Of a stretch of DNA of 34,602 nt, positions 32,737-34,602 are shown piece after piece; position 1 is the stretch's first letter; every line of letters starts with the position of its first letter. The DNA lies in NCBI GenBank assembly GCA_017459605.1, contig JAFUCQ010000004.1, positions 1 to 34,602 of the forward strand, read 5' to 3'. Source of the DNA: Atopobiaceae bacterium. GTDB taxonomy: Bacteria > Actinomycetota > Coriobacteriia > Coriobacteriales > Atopobiaceae. The notes under the pieces were generated by a model. That model ran no database searches. It saw nothing but the letters and a program-made list of their open reading frames with translations, and was not told the origin of the DNA. Made by a program: the position numbers and the translations under genes.

Positions 32737-33822
32737 TTAGGCAGTGGCGTAGCCCTGACTTGATTGTCCATACGTTTGTCCGTATGAGTCTGAATAGAGT
32801 TGCTCAAGCAAACCATAGAGTTCTTCGAGCTCACGCAGGCTAAAACTGTCGTCATAGTTGTAGTTATAGCCATTGCTGTAGTTGTCACTGGAGCCGGAGC
32901 CTTCGGAGCCGGAGCCTTTGGAGTCGTAGCCTCTGGAGTCGGAGCCTTCGGAACCGCGACCATAACCACGACGGCTATCTTGCCAACCCCGAGAACTATA
33001 CGCGCCATCCTCAGCCTCAGCCTCAGGACTCAAGTATCTCAGCAGTTCATCAAGCTCTTGCTCATACTCATCCAAAAGCTCGTTATCATAGGCGTTTTCG
33101 CTGCTTCGTGGGAAATCTTCCTGAGCTGCGTCTGAATTGTTGTGGGGATAATCTCTTTCATATGAGTCGTCAGGTGTCGTATCGCGCACTTCGGCTTCAG
33201 AGTCATCTTTTGGCATCTGACTCGAGTCAGATGATTTTTCATCAGTTCCTGTGAATCCATTGTTTTCTGTGCCTCGCGGTGCTTGTGGCCCAGCGGAGGC
33301 TGAGTCGTCTGTATCTTGTGCACTATCCGGCGCCTCATCCACCAGCGCACCCTGTGCATCCCGAGATTCTAAGGTAGTTTGCTCCCCTCTCAAAAGAGCG
33401 GCTATGCTATCGAAGTTTGGAAGTCCCAACTCAGGAAGCCGAGGTGAGCGGGCAAGAGCAACTCCTGCAACCACAAGCAGCACAAGGAGAACTGCAGCAG
33501 CAAGGGTTCCCTTGCGAAGAGGAAATGTGCGCGCAGGTTTTATCCACGGCTGCGCTGGAGGGCTTGGAACTGCCTCAAGGGGTTCCTGTTTCTGGTCGAG
33601 CTTGTTTAATTCTTCACGCTGCATCACTGTTGTAGGGCGAACGTATGTGAGATCTGCTTCGCCGTTGTAGCGGTCTTGAGCAAAGCTCCCAGAGGCATCC
33701 TGATAGCCGTTGTAGGGATCTTGACAGGGGTTGCCAGAGACATCCTGATAGTCGTTGTAGGAATCTTGACAGGGGTTGCCAGAGACATCCTGATTGTGTG
33801 TGTTCTTGTCGGTTTGAGCCAT
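32737..33822 (-). CDS. Repeat-rich single-pass membrane protein
   Basis: A 361-residue protein of unknown function. The N terminus has three 15-residue repeats (QDVSGNPCQDSYNDY and relatives, 11-55), the first two with a Cys. A cytoplasmic Pro-rich stretch is followed by a basic patch and a membrane helix (105-124). The outside part is acidic and disordered (Asp, Ser, Glu), contains a Glu/Leu helix (NELLDEYEQELDELLRYL), then a Gly/Ser/Arg/Tyr repeat region (YGRGSEGSDSRGYDSKGSG) and a C-terminal leucine-rich helix (FSLRELEELYGLLEQLYSD). ATG follows AAGGAGG. The low complexity suggests a structural or interaction role at the envelope. Confidence 0.75.
   Translation of the reverse strand: MAQTDKNTHNQDVSGNPCQDSYNDYQDVSGNPCQDPYNGYQDASGSFAQDRYNGEADLTYVRPTTVMQREELNKLDQKQEPLEAVPSPPAQPWIKPARTFPLRKGTLAAAVLLVLLVVAGVALARSPRLPELGLPNFDSIAALLRGEQTTLESRDAQGALVDEAPDSAQDTDDSASAGPQAPRGTENNGFTGTDEKSSDSSQMPKDDSEAEVRDTTPDDSYERDYPHNNSDAAQEDFPRSSENAYDNELLDEYEQELDELLRYLSPEAEAEDGAYSSRGWQDSRRGYGRGSEGSDSRGYDSKGSGSEGSGSSDNYSNGYNYNYDDSFSLRELEELYGLLEQLYSDSYGQTYGQSSQGYATA
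33674..33793 (-). repeat. 45-bp tandem repeat inside the membrane protein gene
   Basis: Two nearly identical 45-bp units and a third diverged one encode the 15-residue repeats at the N terminus of the membrane protein, an in-frame minisatellite that could change in number. Confidence 0.85.
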
Positions 33823-33967
33823 GCGAACCTCCTTTTGTAGGTGCTCACAAGCCTCTTACCCACTCTGCTCGCTTTGATACGACTATTTCATCAGGTACTT
33901 GTGTATTTTTCATATCTGCAGCTACATGCCCCGTTTATGCTCTGGCATTTCACCCGTAGCCCAGCTC

Positions 33968-34010
33968 GTTGTATGCCAGTTGTATCCCGGTTGCATGCCA
34001 GTTGTATGCC
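33968..34010 (+). repeat. Four 11-bp direct repeats upstream of the MarR gene
   Basis: GTTGTATGCCA, GTTGTATCCCG, GTTGCATGCCA and GTTGTATGCC follow each other without gap. The 11-base period places all copies on one helix face, as in arrays bound cooperatively by a regulator. They lie about 25 bases before the candidate promoter. Confidence 0.75.
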
Positions 34011-34034
34011 TTTTCACAATAATCGCTAGGTCCC

Positions 34035-34062
34035 TTGCGTTTTATCACATCCGTGATAGACT
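34035..34062 (+). promoter_or_regulatory. MarR-gene promoter with operator-like palindrome
   Basis: TTGCGT (34035-34040) and TAGACT (34057-34062) with 16 bases between. The palindrome TATCAC-ATCC-GTGATA (34043-34058) fills the spacer, the usual place of a MarR autorepressor site. Confidence 0.5.
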
Positions 34063-34123
34063 TTTCGTCGTTGTATTTTGTGGCTCCCCTCTCACAAGCC
34101 ACACCCTACTTCATTGGAGTGTT

Positions 34124-34600
34124 ATGCACCATTGCGCAGACATCAAGCCTCCGCTTGAAGACTGGCCACGAGAAAAGCGTATCTTGTGGAACCTTGCCTC
34201 ATGCGGTCGCTTCTTGCATTTCAACCACGGTGGTCGTGGTGGACAAGTCCCCATTCTCATCCGTCTCGAAAAAGAGGGCCCCAAAAGCCAGCGAGAACTC
34301 CAAGAGTATTTTGGTGTTAGCTCAGCCGCTCTTTCAGAGACACTGAGTCGCTTAGAGACGGAAGGGCTTATCACACGTACCCCCGATCCAAACGATCGAC
34401 GCAAACTCAACATTGAAATCACCGCAGACGGATCAGATCGCGCAACTCAAACTATCCAAGAAAGAAACGCCTTTGAGCACGAGGTTTTGAGCTGTCTGAA
34501 CACAGAAGAAACAGTGCAACTTGACGGGATTCTCAGCAAGCTCGTCTCTCATTGGAGAAAGGAGCTAACGCCATGCAAGAGCGAACAAAACCAGAGCTAA
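34124..34600 (+). CDS. MarR-family transcriptional regulator
   Basis: A 158-residue winged-helix regulator. Residues about 40-95 hold the DNA-binding domain: GQVPILIRLEKEGPKSQRE, the recognition helix VSSAALSETLSRLETEGLI and the wing TRTPDPNDRRKLNIEITADG, the DRR signature of MarR proteins. Flanking helices would form the dimer. I chose ATG at 34124, five bases after GGAG; a longer in-frame start at 33899 would run through the repeats and promoter and is rejected. It overlaps the start of a further gene, as MarR genes often do with the transporter operon they control; the partner lies outside the window. Confidence 0.88.
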   Translation: MHHCADIKPPLEDWPREKRILWNLASCGRFLHFNHGGRGGQVPILIRLEKEGPKSQRELQEYFGVSSAALSETLSRLETEGLITRTPDPNDRRKLNIEITADGSDRATQTIQERNAFEHEVLSCLNTEETVQLDGILSKLVSHWRKELTPCKSEQNQS

Positions 34601-34602
34601 GC
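34573..34602 (+). CDS. Start of a downstream gene, cut by the window end
   Basis: ATG at 34573 lies seven bases after AAGGAG inside the end of the MarR gene and opens a frame (MQERTKPELS) that runs off the window. By context it may be a transporter or efflux gene regulated by the MarR protein; only ten codons are visible. Confidence 0.5.
   Translation, partial: MQERTKPELS

Noticed and set aside
33899-34123. N-terminal extension of the MarR gene
   Set aside because: It runs through the 11-bp repeats and the promoter; the Shine-Dalgarno before 34124 fits the family length.

Overview
The window looks like chromosomal DNA of a mid-GC actinobacterium, most likely class Coriobacteriia. This is inferred from the isoprenoid/cell-envelope gene order, from envelope proteins with Ser/Glu-rich linkers, and from the anaerobic amino-acid enzymes (indolepyruvate ferredoxin oxidoreductase). 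The species cannot be fixed from sequence alone. No insertion sequence, integrase, prophage gene or CRISPR array was seen.

Left end (1-1755): a probably 5'-truncated ORF, a two-gene tRNA operon on the minus strand (a CAU tRNA, probably Ile2, and Ala-GGC) with clear promoter and terminator, and a divergent unit with a strong TATAAT box, a folded leader that can hide its ribosome binding site, a 26-residue hydrophobic peptide gene and a perfect 16-bp hairpin. A possible coding remnant follows.

Core operon (1755-10317, minus strand): pyrH, frr, uppS, cdsA, dxr, rseP, ispG, proS. The first six are tightly packed or overlapping. They serve UMP supply, ribosome recycling, undecaprenyl and phospholipid precursor synthesis, the MEP isoprenoid pathway, intramembrane proteolysis and prolyl-tRNA charging. 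RseP carries an unusual insertion that resembles a winged helix.

Accessory operon (10733-15423, plus strand): an acyl-AMP ligase fused to an RsbW-like ATPase-type domain, then two tandem paralogous acyltransferases of the HxxxDG (condensation/CAT-like) superfamily. From the 3' end of the ligase onward the codons become markedly more C/G-ending. No carrier protein is visible. This is the strongest candidate for an undescribed small-molecule or lipid-conjugating system.

Central metabolism and envelope (15576-22451): eno-gpmA operon with terminator, then on the minus strand a zinc-ribbon membrane protein and a cluster of lipoprotein, murI, pyrE and lipoprotein.

Amino-acid catabolism (22684-29651, plus strand): threonine ammonia-lyase, AMP-forming acyl-CoA ligase, iorA, iorB, a two-ACT-domain protein and a cyclase-family hydrolase. 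Together they suggest 2-keto acid/aromatic amino-acid fermentation through acyl-CoA intermediates.

Right end (29921-34602): a lipoprotein sharing a domain with the zinc-ribbon membrane protein, a 770-base intergenic region filled with a 42-bp tandem array and two covarying long hairpins, an esterase-fold protein lacking its nucleophile serine, a repeat-rich membrane protein, and a MarR regulator behind a promoter with an operator-like palindrome and four 11-bp repeats. The next gene starts just before the window ends.
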